Assembly: GCF_006715285.1 (NCBI RefSeq)
Contig: NZ_VFMX01000001.1
Coordinates: 2,480,001 to 2,544,000, forward strand
Reading direction: 5' to 3'
Origin: Arthrobacter sp. SLBN-83
GTDB lineage: Bacteria > Actinomycetota > Actinomycetes > Actinomycetales > Micrococcaceae
DNA length: 64,000 bases
The notes under the pieces are model-generated. The model did no database searches. It saw only the letters and a list, made by a program, of their open reading frames with translations, and was not told where the DNA came from. Made by a program: the position numbers and the translations under genes. Within the stretch, counting starts at the first letter, position 1, and every line of letters begins with the position of its first letter. Positions 1 through 7,908 of this stretch are shown here, piece after piece.

Positions 1-1
1 G

Positions 2-493
2 CAGAACGACGAGGACAACTACTTCGGCCCGCTGAACAACATTAACCACTTCAACGCCGTCACCTCCGTGGTGGAGAACCTGCCCGCCAACTGCCGGATC
101 GAGACCGGCGGCCACCGGGCGGGGGAGAAGGGCTACTTCTTCGAACCGACCATCATCACCGGCGCCAAGCAGACCGACGACGTGGTGCAGAAGGAAACAT
201 TCGGCCCCGTCATCACCGTCCAGAAGTTCAGCACGGAAGAAGAAGCCGTGGCCATGGCCAACGACGTGGACTACGCCCTGGCCTCAAGCGTCTGGACCAC
301 CAACCACGGCACCGCCATGCGGCTCAGCCGCGACCTGGACTTCGGCGCCGTCTGGATCAACACCCACATCCTCCTCACCGCCGAAATGCCGCACGGCGGT
401 TTCAAGCAGTCCGGCTACGGCAAGGACCTCTCCATGTACGGCGTGGAGGACTACACGCGCATCAAGCACGTCATGTCCGCCCTCGATTCCTGA
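2..493 (+). CDS. Gamma-aminobutyraldehyde dehydrogenase, C-terminal part
   Basis: The reading frame is open from the window edge, so the gene is cut and only about 163 C-terminal residues are present. The C-terminal ALDH signature is clear: a KETFGPVITVQKF block, then GAVWINTHILLTAEMPHGGF and GYGKDLSMYGVEDYT, the ending typical of the 4-aminobutyraldehyde/betaine-aldehyde branch of the ALDH superfamily. The catalytic Cys and Glu lie upstream of the window. The enzyme would oxidise 4-aminobutyraldehyde to GABA with NAD+, in putrescine breakdown. GabT follows 85 bp downstream on the same strand, which supplies the next step and supports the substrate call. Related betaine aldehyde dehydrogenases remain possible because the substrate-binding region is missing. 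Confidence 0.85.
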   Translation, partial: QNDEDNYFGPLNNINHFNAVTSVVENLPANCRIETGGHRAGEKGYFFEPTIITGAKQTDDVVQKETFGPVITVQKFSTEEEAVAMANDVDYALASSVWTTNHGTAMRLSRDLDFGAVWINTHILLTAEMPHGGFKQSGYGKDLSMYGVEDYTRIKHVMSALDS

Positions 494-578
494 CGCTCCC
501 CACCGGCGCCCCAACCTCGCTCCGCTTCGGCCAGGGAACCCGGCCGGAGCGGGCCCCTAGTAAGAGAAAGTAAAACCC

Positions 579-1949
579 ATGACCACCACCGCAGCAGACC
601 TCACCTACCGCCTGGAGCAGAAGCGCCGCGTCCAGGCCGACTTCCCCGGCCCCAAGTCCGTGGCACTGACCGAACGCCGCAAGTCCGTGGTGGCTGCCGG
701 CGTCGCCTCCAGCGTTCCGGTCTACGTGGCCGACGCCGACGGCGGCATCATCCAGGACGTCGATGGCAACTCCTTCATCGACCTCGGCTCAGGCATCGCC
801 GTCACCAGCGTGGGCGCCTCCGACCCCGCCGTGGTCGGTGCGGTCAAGGAAGCCGTTGAGCACTTCACCCACACCTGCTTCATGGTCACCCCGTACGAAG
901 GCTACGTAGCCCTCGCGGAGCAGCTGAACCGCCTCACCCCGGGCGACCACGAAAAGCGCACCGTCCTTTTCAACTCCGGCGCCGAAGCAGTGGAGAACGC
1001 CGTCAAGGTGGCCCGCCTGGCAACCGGCCGTGACGCCGTCGTCGCCTTTGACCACGCCTACCACGGCCGCACCAACCTGACCATGGCGCTGACTGCCAAG
1101 GCCATGCCGTACAAGACCAACTTCGGCCCGTTCGCGCCCGAGGTCTACCGGATGCCCATGAGCTACCCGTACCGCGAGGAAAACCCCGCCATCACCGGTG
1201 CCGAGGCCGCCAAGCGCGCCATCACCATGATCGAGAAGCAGATCGGCGGCGACCAGGTTGCCGCGATCATCATCGAACCCATCCAGGGCGAGGGCGGCTT
1301 CATCGTCCCGGCCGAGGGCTTCCTCCCGGCGCTGGCCGCCTGGGCCAAGGAGAAGGGCATCGTCTTCATCGCCGACGAAGTCCAGTCCGGCTTCTGCCGC
1401 ACGGGCGAATGGTTCGCCGTCAACCACGAGGGCGTTGTCCCGGACATCATGACCATGGCCAAGGGCATCGCCGGCGGCATGCCGCTGTCCGCCATCACCG
1501 GCCGCGCCGACCTGTTGGACGCCGTGCACCCGGGTGGCCTGGGCGGCACCTACGGCGGCAACCCGGTGGCGTGCGCCGCTGCGCTGGCTGCCATCGGTTC
1601 CATGGAGGAATACGACCTGAACGGCCGTGCCCGCCACATTGAATCCATCGCTACGGCGCGCCTGAACGAACTGCAGGCCGAACTGGCCGCTTCCGGAACC
1701 GACGTCATCGGTGACGTCCGCGGCCGCGGTGCCATGCTCGCCGTCGAACTTGTCCAGTCAGGCTCCAAGGAACCGAACCCGGAACTGACCAAGGCTGTTG
1801 CCGCCGCCTGCCTGAAGGAAGGCGTCATCATCCTCACCTGCGGCACCTACGGCAACGTGATCCGCCTGCTGCCGCCGCTGGTCATCACCGATGAGCTGCT
1901 CGCAGACGGCCTGGAAGTCCTCGCCCGCGCCATCAAGGCCAACGCGTAG
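579..1949 (+). CDS. gabT: 4-aminobutyrate--2-oxoglutarate transaminase
   Basis: A 456-residue class III (fold type I) PLP aminotransferase of normal family length. It transfers the amino group of GABA to 2-oxoglutarate, giving succinate semialdehyde and glutamate in the cytoplasm. Visible motifs are the cofactor-phosphate site NSGAEAVENAVKVAR (about residues 131-145), the DEVQSGFCRTGEWFA block containing the PLP-pyridine Asp (about 266-280), and the Schiff-base lysine in MAKGIAGGMP (Lys295). GGTYGGNPVACAAA near residue 325 is typical of GabT. The ATG follows a purine-rich AAGAGAAAG about 10 nt upstream. The preceding gene makes GABA from aminobutyraldehyde, so the pair forms a polyamine/GABA catabolic unit. 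A hairpin terminator follows directly. Confidence 0.95.
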   Translation: MTTTAADLTYRLEQKRRVQADFPGPKSVALTERRKSVVAAGVASSVPVYVADADGGIIQDVDGNSFIDLGSGIAVTSVGASDPAVVGAVKEAVEHFTHTCFMVTPYEGYVALAEQLNRLTPGDHEKRTVLFNSGAEAVENAVKVARLATGRDAVVAFDHAYHGRTNLTMALTAKAMPYKTNFGPFAPEVYRMPMSYPYREENPAITGAEAAKRAITMIEKQIGGDQVAAIIIEPIQGEGGFIVPAEGFLPALAAWAKEKGIVFIADEVQSGFCRTGEWFAVNHEGVVPDIMTMAKGIAGGMPLSAITGRADLLDAVHPGGLGGTYGGNPVACAAALAAIGSMEEYDLNGRARHIESIATARLNELQAELAASGTDVIGDVRGRGAMLAVELVQSGSKEPNPELTKAVAAACLKEGVIILTCGTYGNVIRLLPPLVITDELLADGLEVLARAIKANA

Positions 1950-1971
1950 AAGCCTTAAACCCGCTCCCATT

Positions 1972-2004
1972 AAAGGGCAGCACCCCGCCGGGGTGCTGCC
2001 CTTT
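1972..2004 (+). terminator. Intrinsic terminator after gabT
   Basis: A perfect 15-bp stem, AAAGGGCAGCACCCC with its complement at 1990-2004, closes a GCC loop and ends in TTTT. It starts 23 bp after the gabT stop and separates the GABA genes from the exopolysaccharide locus. Confidence 0.93.
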
Positions 2005-2009
2005 TCTGC

Positions 2010-2420
2010 TGCCAGGAAGCCCCGCTTGCGGGGTACCTACGCCCCCTCGCCGCACGGCTTCAACTACCTAACAACAGGCCGTAGCCGGAGGCGCAGCAGC
2101 GGTGCCCCCAACGGCGGTGTCGGTAGGTAACCCTCAAATTGTTTATTGAGTACCCGTTACTCGTGTCCGTCCTCCGCAGGGATACGTAATTTTGAACCTA
2201 TAAACGGGTTGGGCTGCGCGCGACGCCGGTTGCCTAAGGCGCCGCCCCCACACCCCAAAAAGCGGAGCCACTCACGCTCCTATCGTGTCAGCCGCAGGGT
2301 AATGACGCTGCCCTCCCTTGGCGCTAATGACAGGTACTTCATCCAACGCCTGGTGTTTGGGCACCCCAGGTGGTGATACCCCAAAGCCCAACGACGGACT
2401 TCTTGCTTGAGACAAGGGGG
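2010..2420 (+). other. About 410 bp non-coding leader upstream of the exopolysaccharide genes
   Basis: No convincing gene lies here. Several complementary segments can be seen: TACCTA (2065-2070) with TAGGTA (2124-2129), CTCAA (2133-2137) with TTGAG (2146-2150), and ACCCGTT (2152-2158) with AACGGGT (2203-2209). The 2131-2210 stretch is A/T-richer than its surroundings, so a promoter may lie there. The remaining 200 bp to the first gene are GC-rich and could form a structured 5' leader. I compared it by eye with the c-di-GMP (GEMM) and c-di-AMP (ydaO) riboswitch cores and found no match. Confidence 0.4.
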
Positions 2421-2879
2421 ATGGCAGTGACGCATCCGGGAAGCTTCGCAATGCCTGCAGCAGTGCCGGCACAAGCCACCTTCGGCCGCGACGGAGCCAT
2501 GTTTGAAAGCCTGCTGGACTTCGTGGCCCAGCTGAGCCTGGTGCTGTGGAGCGTGGTCACCCTCACCGTGGTCATCCGCTTCATCGGCATCCGCTTTTAC
2601 CGGCGCGCCGCCCGCAGGGCCCTGGCCCGGATCGCGGCAGCAGATGCTGCGGCACCTGGCCCTGCCGGGGCCGCAGCAAGTGGTTCCGGCGCCGACGTCT
2701 CCGGAGCCACGGAGGCTGCGGCCAAACCTACAGCGAAACCTGCAGTCCCACCGGTTGTCCTGCCTGCCATCGCCGTGGTCCCCGTAATCAGGGCCGGCAT
2801 GGACCTGCTCCAGCCGGCCAACGTTCCCCTGCCCGAGGCCGCGACGAACGTGCTGGCCAGCAACTCAGTGGACGGGTGA
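2421..2879 (+). CDS. Small membrane protein of the exopolysaccharide locus
   Basis: I do not recognise a named family. From the ATG at 2421 the product has 152 residues: a short N-terminal tail, one clear hydrophobic segment (about residues 35-52, LSLVLWSVVTLTVVIRFI) followed by an Arg-rich stop-transfer patch, then an Ala/Pro/Gly-rich low-complexity tail. A purine tract AAGGGGG sits directly before the ATG. In-frame alternatives are GTG 2370 and ATG 2451 or 2499. The glycosyltransferase starts 4 nt after its stop, so the two are probably translated together. By position it could be a small partner of the synthase, as PgaD is for PgaC, but there is no sequence support for that. Confidence 0.6.
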   Translation: MAVTHPGSFAMPAAVPAQATFGRDGAMFESLLDFVAQLSLVLWSVVTLTVVIRFIGIRFYRRAARRALARIAAADAAAPGPAGAAASGSGADVSGATEAAAKPTAKPAVPPVVLPAIAVVPVIRAGMDLLQPANVPLPEAATNVLASNSVDG

Positions 2880-2883
2880 GCTG

Positions 2884-4224
2884 ATGGACATCGCGCTCCT
2901 GATCTTCTGGCTGTTCGCGGGCGTCAGCATCCTTTACGTGGTGCACTTTGGCCTCTACCTGGCTGGTGCCAATTTCTATGACGTCTGGCAGCAGCGGCGG
3001 AAAGGGATCAGGGGCGTGCGGCTGCCCACCGCTTTCCAGCCCGAATGCGCGGCCACGGCCACCTGGACCCGCAGGGCCCTCCCCGAGGTACCCGGCCTGG
3101 TGTCCATCGTCATTGCCGCGCACAACGAGGAAGCAGTGATCGTCCGGACGCTCGACTCCATCCGGCGCAGCACCTACCGCTCCTTCGAGGTCCTCGTGGC
3201 GGACGACGCATCCAGTGACCTTACCGGCCGCCTGGTCCGCGACTACCAGGTGCGCCATCCGGAAATGAACCTGCGCCTGGTGCGGATGCACAGGAACGTG
3301 GGGAAGGGCGCCGCACTCAACGCGGTGCTCCGGCGTTTTGCGCACGGCCAGTACGTGATGACGCTCGACGCCGACTCGGTCATCCAGCCGGACGCCATCA
3401 CCAACGCGCTGTCCTACTTCGACGACCCGTACGTGGCCGGTGTGGCGGCGAACGTCCAGATCATGGAGGAGACCACAGCCCTGGGCATCCTGCAGCGGTT
3501 CGAACACATGATCGGCTACCGCTCAAAGAAGCTCTACTCGCTGCTGAACTGCGAGTACGTGGTGGGCGGAGTGGCCTCCACATACCGGATGCGGGTGCTG
3601 CGCAAAGTGGACTTCTACGATACGGACACGGTGACCGAGGACATCGGCCTGAGCGCAAAGATCACTTACTTGGGCAACCGGCGCTTCCGCATGGTCTACG
3701 GCGCGGACGTGGTGGCCAGGACCGAAGGCGTGCTCACGTTCCTCGCCCTGGCCAAGCAGCGCTACCGGTGGAAGTACGGGAGCATCCAGAACCTCATCAA
3801 GTACCGCGGCATGGCGCTGAACCCCAGCCGCCGGTACAGCCGCACCTTGGCCTACTACCGGATGCCGATGGGCCTGTTGAGCGAGTTCACCCTGCTCGTC
3901 TCGCCCCTGGCCTGGACGTACGCCGTCTATTGGTCGCTGGCCACGTACACGCCGGCCCTGATCATCGGTTCCTACGCCACCATCACCGCCTACACGCTGC
4001 TGACGGTCCTGATGGACGAAAACCTCACAGCGCGGGAACGCACCAGGCTTTGCCTTTACGCCCCCACGGCTTACTTCCTGTTCTACATCATGGACCTGGT
4101 GCAGCTGGTGGCCGCCGTCCGCTGCATCACGCGCTTGCGCGGCCTGGTCCGGCGCCCCGAGATCAACACCTGGAAGTCCCCGCAGCGGGCCGGCAGCGTG
4201 GGGGTGGTGACCAGTGCCGCCTAA
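2884..4224 (+). CDS. Processive family 2 glycosyltransferase (PgaC/cellulose-synthase-like)
   Basis: A 446-residue GT2 polysaccharide synthase. Order of parts: N-terminal membrane segment (about 1-25), GT2 domain beginning SIVIAAHNEEAVIVRTLDSI (about 79), UDP-binding ADDAS, the DxD motif LDADS (about 161), acceptor-site TED (about 249), and QRYRW (about 291), the QxxRW signature of processive beta-glycosyltransferases, followed by C-terminal membrane helices (about 320-415). These are the features of poly-beta-1,6-N-acetylglucosamine synthase and hyaluronan synthase relatives. Polymerisation and export through the membrane are inferred from the family. The gene overlaps the following deacetylase by 11 nt, so the polymer is probably a HexNAc polymer that becomes partly deacetylated. 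The exact sugar cannot be told from sequence alone. Confidence 0.88.
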   Translation: MDIALLIFWLFAGVSILYVVHFGLYLAGANFYDVWQQRRKGIRGVRLPTAFQPECAATATWTRRALPEVPGLVSIVIAAHNEEAVIVRTLDSIRRSTYRSFEVLVADDASSDLTGRLVRDYQVRHPEMNLRLVRMHRNVGKGAALNAVLRRFAHGQYVMTLDADSVIQPDAITNALSYFDDPYVAGVAANVQIMEETTALGILQRFEHMIGYRSKKLYSLLNCEYVVGGVASTYRMRVLRKVDFYDTDTVTEDIGLSAKITYLGNRRFRMVYGADVVARTEGVLTFLALAKQRYRWKYGSIQNLIKYRGMALNPSRRYSRTLAYYRMPMGLLSEFTLLVSPLAWTYAVYWSLATYTPALIIGSYATITAYTLLTVLMDENLTARERTRLCLYAPTAYFLFYIMDLVQLVAAVRCITRLRGLVRRPEINTWKSPQRAGSVGVVTSAA

Positions 4225-6028
4225 GCGCCGGAGGCTTCGCCGGGTACTGCTGAATCCCCTCGTTGTCATCACCGTGCTGGTCCTCCTGATCAGCGCCGGA
4301 TGGCTGGCGTACACGGCGAGGACGGGCAGCTTCGCCCAGCCCCGGCCGGGAGCCAACCTGCTGCCGGCACTCTTCCCCGCCCTGGCCGGACCTGCCGCCA
4401 CACCCGGCCAGTCGCCGTCGGCCGGTTCCTCCATGGACCCTGCCGGCGGATGGATCGCCGGGCACAGCGGTGACGCCAGGACTTCGCTGGAGTTGGCAGC
4501 CGGGCAGATGGGTGGGCAGGCGCTCAAGCTCACCATCAGCCAGTACGCCTCAGGCGACGTCACCCTCAGCAGCCCGCGGGTAGACCTCGCCCCCGGCAAG
4601 ACTTATTTCTTCAAGGCGTTCACCACCACCGACCCCGAATTCAGGCTGCTGGCCAGGAAGTACCACAAGGACGGCAGCAGCAGCCTGGAGCAGCTGCGGA
4701 ATCCGCTGGAACGCCCCGGCACCTCCGCGTTTACGGTCAGCGACGCGTTCAACAGCGGGGACACGACGACGGCGGTGCAGTACGTCTTCCGCTTCGCCTC
4801 CGCCGGCACGTTCCAGGTGGAGGGCGTGTACCTCGAGGCAGCAGAGGACGTCCAGCTTCCCGCATCCGGAGCAGGGGGTCCCAACGTGATCCCCAATCCG
4901 GGGTTTGCCGGTACCGATCCGGGCCGGCCCGCGTTCTGGTCTCCGTATTCGTCCGGGACATCGACGGTGGAGTCCGGGCGTGGCGAGGATGACCGCGGCA
5001 GCTTCCTCTGGACCCGGGTGGGCAACTACCAGAACGGGGAAGCGAAGTGGCAGTACCAGCCCATCCCGGTGGCCGCCGACCGCTACTTCACCTTCAGCGC
5101 GGCCTACAAGTCCGATCTCAAGGTGGATGTGGTGGCCGAGTTTGAGCTTGCCGGCGGCGGGCGGAAGTTCCGGAACCTGGAGACGGTGCCGCCGGCGGGG
5201 GAGTGGACCACCATCAGGGATACCTTCCAGGTCCCGGACGGGGCGGACACCGCGATGGTCACCGTCATTTCGCACGGGAACGGCACCACTGCGGTCCGGG
5301 ACTTTTCGCTGCTGGACGTCACCAGGCCGGGGCCGCTGCGCTGGCAACAGCCCATGGTCTCGATCACCTTCGACGACGGCTGGCAGTCGGTGTACGACCG
5401 GGCCCTGCCGCTGCTGGACAAACACGGCTTCAAGTCCACCCAGTACGTCAATCCCAGCTCCATAGAGACGCCGAACTTCATCACCGCCGCAGAGGTCCAG
5501 CAGATGAACCAGGCCGGACACGAGATCGCCGCCCACAGCTACCAGCACGTGGACCTCACCTCCGTGGGCACCGGCAGGCTGGACGACGAGCTGCGCAAGA
5601 GCGAGGACGCCCTGGCAGCCGCGGGCCTGCCCACCGACGACCTGGCACCTCCGTACGGACGCTCCGACCCGCAGGTGGACTGGTACGCAGCGAAGTACTT
5701 CAAGATTGTCCGCGGCACGGGCGATGGCATCAACACCAGGCAAAACCTCAACCCGCGCGACTTGAAGGTCCTCTATGTCACCGACGCAACCACGCCGGAG
5801 ACCCTCAAGGAAACGCTCGCCGAAACCTCCCGGTCCAACGGCTGGCTCATCCTTGTGTACCACCAGATCGCAGCCCCCGACTCGTCGGGCACCCAGAAGA
5901 GCACTATTGCGGCGGACAGGAGCACCATCACCAGCACTGCCCTCGCAACCCAGCTGCAGCTCATCGACGAAAGCGGCATCCAGGTCAAACCGGTCGCCCA
6001 GGCGTTCGAGCAGTTGCAGGGCCCGTGA
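4214..6028 (+). CDS. Membrane-anchored polysaccharide deacetylase (NodB domain) with beta-sandwich N-terminus
   Basis: A 604-residue protein starting at a GTG inside the end of the glycosyltransferase gene (11-nt overlap). A basic N-terminus and one hydrophobic segment (LVVITVLVLLISAGWLA, about 15-32) predict a signal anchor. Residues 80-210 and 230-375 look like two jelly-roll, carbohydrate-binding-like modules. The C-terminal NodB domain shows the CE4 motifs: TFDDG (about 385), HSYQHVD (about 440, metal-binding HxxxH) and PPYG (about 478). It would remove N-acetyl groups from the polymer outside the membrane, the role of PgaB/IcaB in other systems. The full metal-binding set Asp-His-His is visible, so it should be active. 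Confidence 0.85.
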   Translation: MPPKRRRLRRVLLNPLVVITVLVLLISAGWLAYTARTGSFAQPRPGANLLPALFPALAGPAATPGQSPSAGSSMDPAGGWIAGHSGDARTSLELAAGQMGGQALKLTISQYASGDVTLSSPRVDLAPGKTYFFKAFTTTDPEFRLLARKYHKDGSSSLEQLRNPLERPGTSAFTVSDAFNSGDTTTAVQYVFRFASAGTFQVEGVYLEAAEDVQLPASGAGGPNVIPNPGFAGTDPGRPAFWSPYSSGTSTVESGRGEDDRGSFLWTRVGNYQNGEAKWQYQPIPVAADRYFTFSAAYKSDLKVDVVAEFELAGGGRKFRNLETVPPAGEWTTIRDTFQVPDGADTAMVTVISHGNGTTAVRDFSLLDVTRPGPLRWQQPMVSITFDDGWQSVYDRALPLLDKHGFKSTQYVNPSSIETPNFITAAEVQQMNQAGHEIAAHSYQHVDLTSVGTGRLDDELRKSEDALAAAGLPTDDLAPPYGRSDPQVDWYAAKYFKIVRGTGDGINTRQNLNPRDLKVLYVTDATTPETLKETLAETSRSNGWLILVYHQIAAPDSSGTQKSTIAADRSTITSTALATQLQLIDESGIQVKPVAQAFEQLQGP

Positions 6029-6083
6029 CCACCACCAGGCGGTGAACCGCGGCGCCTTCGCCATCCGATAGAAGGAGAAAGTC

Positions 6084-7871
6084 ATGATCAGATCAAGATC
6101 CAGCCTGGCGCGGCACCGCGCCAAGCTATTGACCATTGGGGCGGCGGTGTGGGCCGTGGCGGCCGCACTCCTGTCCCCTGCGGCAGCCAATGCCGCGGTG
6201 GACAATCCCGCGCCAACTCCGCTCGTGTCCTTCACCTTCGACGACGGCATGCAGAATGCCCTGACGCAGGCGGCCCCCACACTCAAGAAGTACGGGCTCA
6301 CCGGGACCAGCTACATCATTACCAACTGCGTGGGCATGACCACCGTGCCGAACAACTGCCGCGCCAATACGGACGTTCCGTACATGACGTGGGACCAGAT
6401 CACCCAGCTGCAGAACACCTACGGCTGGGAGATCGGCTCGCACACCGTTGACCACCAGTGCCTGGTGAGCGTGGGCAATGACTGCCAGGCGACCAAGCTG
6501 ACGGCTGCCCAAGTGGATGCCGAGCTGGCCAACAGCCGGTCAGCGCTGGCGGCGCATGGCTTCAACGCCACGGCCCTCGCCACGCCATACGGCGACTACG
6601 ACATGACCACGCTCGCCCAAATCGCCAAGTACTACAGCTCCATGCGCGGCTTCGCCGACGTGGGCAACAACATTTGGCCGCTCGGCGACCTCCTCCTCCA
6701 CAACACCCCCGTGCAGGAGGTGACCACCCCGGTGTCCACCCTGAAGGCCAAGGTGGACGAGGCGATCGCGAACAAGACCTGGGCCATCTTCACCTTCCAC
6801 GACATCAGGCCTACGCCGAGCAAGACCCCGGACGACTACCAGTACGGTACGGCGGAGCTGGACCAGCTGGCCGCTTATGTGCAAACCAAGGTGGCGGCCG
6901 GCCAGATCAGGAACGTCAATGTCAGCAAGGGCCTGGTGAACGGCAGCCCCAACCTGCTCCCGAACCCGACGTTCAATAACGGCATCGCCGACGGGTGGCG
7001 GACCGACGCGCCGGCTGCGATCACCGCTGACTCCGGGAACCACGGCAGCTACCCCGATCCCGCCAAGTCCGTGAAGCTGGTGTCCGGTTCCGCCGCCAGC
7101 CACCTGTTCTCGCCAAAGGTTCCGGTCTCGGCAGCCAACAGCTACCTGTACAAGGCCTACCTCAACGTCGCCTCAATCTCCTCCGGGGAAGTGGGCTTCT
7201 ACGTGGACGAGTACAACGCGGCCGGGCAGTGGATTTCCGGGCAGTTCCGCAAGCGGGAAAACAGCCACTGGGTGGAGTCGATGAACTTCACCTACACCCC
7301 CAGCTCCACCTCCGTGGCGTCTGCCAGCCTCCAGGTCTACGTGACCGGCACGGGCATCACCGCTTACCTGGACAACATGCAGATGATGACCCTTGGGGCG
7401 GCAGCACCTCCGACGCAGTCCCCGAACCTGGTGGCGAACGGAACGTTTGACGCCGGCATCAGCTCGGGCTGGAGGACGGACTCGGCGTCCACCATCGTGG
7501 CTGACGCAGGAAACCACGGGAGCCCAGCCAACCCGGTGAACTCGGTCAAAATGGCGGCCACCACGGCCAACAGGCATCTGTTCTCCCCGCAGGTGGCAGT
7601 TGCCGCCGGCAGCTACAGGATTGCCAGCTACCTCAACATCACGGCGCGGACCAGCGGCGAGATGGGCTTTTACATTGACGAATACAACTCCGCCGGGCAG
7701 TGGATCTCCGGGCAGTGGAAGCTCGGTGTCTCGGCCGGCGGCGTGACCAATGTTGACCTGACGTACTCGCCGAGCAGCACAGCGGTGGCCAAGGCGAGCC
7801 TGCAGGTCATCGTCCAGGGCAATTCAGGGCTGCAGGCGTATTTCGACGACGTCCGCTGGACCAAGTCGTAG
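6084..7871 (+). CDS. Secreted polysaccharide deacetylase with two C-terminal repeat modules
   Basis: A 595-residue exported protein with a good SD (AAGGAGAAA) before the ATG. The signal peptide runs to about ANA-AVDN (residue 38). The NodB/CE4 domain follows: SFTFDDG (about 48), SHTVDHQ (about 118) and TPYGDYD (about 168). Residues from about 290 to the end are two copies of a roughly 140-residue module; each has an N-P/G-TF start, GWRTD, NHGS, HLFSP, GFY(V/I)DEYN(A/S)AGQWISGQ and an Ala-Tyr/Phe-Asp-Asp/Asn end. They resemble carbohydrate-binding beta-sandwich modules. It is the second deacetylase of the locus and probably acts on the released polymer or cell-wall glycan. Confidence 0.85.
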   Translation: MIRSRSSLARHRAKLLTIGAAVWAVAAALLSPAAANAAVDNPAPTPLVSFTFDDGMQNALTQAAPTLKKYGLTGTSYIITNCVGMTTVPNNCRANTDVPYMTWDQITQLQNTYGWEIGSHTVDHQCLVSVGNDCQATKLTAAQVDAELANSRSALAAHGFNATALATPYGDYDMTTLAQIAKYYSSMRGFADVGNNIWPLGDLLLHNTPVQEVTTPVSTLKAKVDEAIANKTWAIFTFHDIRPTPSKTPDDYQYGTAELDQLAAYVQTKVAAGQIRNVNVSKGLVNGSPNLLPNPTFNNGIADGWRTDAPAAITADSGNHGSYPDPAKSVKLVSGSAASHLFSPKVPVSAANSYLYKAYLNVASISSGEVGFYVDEYNAAGQWISGQFRKRENSHWVESMNFTYTPSSTSVASASLQVYVTGTGITAYLDNMQMMTLGAAAPPTQSPNLVANGTFDAGISSGWRTDSASTIVADAGNHGSPANPVNSVKMAATTANRHLFSPQVAVAAGSYRIASYLNITARTSGEMGFYIDEYNSAGQWISGQWKLGVSAGGVTNVDLTYSPSSTAVAKASLQVIVQGNSGLQAYFDDVRWTKS

Positions 7872-7908
7872 CCGCACCAAGTCCTGTCTACAGGGAAGAA
7901 GACGAAGG

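Noticed and set aside
789..1637. Long minus-strand open frame opposite gabT
   Set aside because: It lies wholly antisense to gabT, has no SD and no recognisable protein features; high GC creates such shadows.
2010..2420. c-di-GMP or c-di-AMP riboswitch before the exopolysaccharide genes
   Set aside because: The conserved cores of GEMM and ydaO were not found by eye; only generic complementarity remains.
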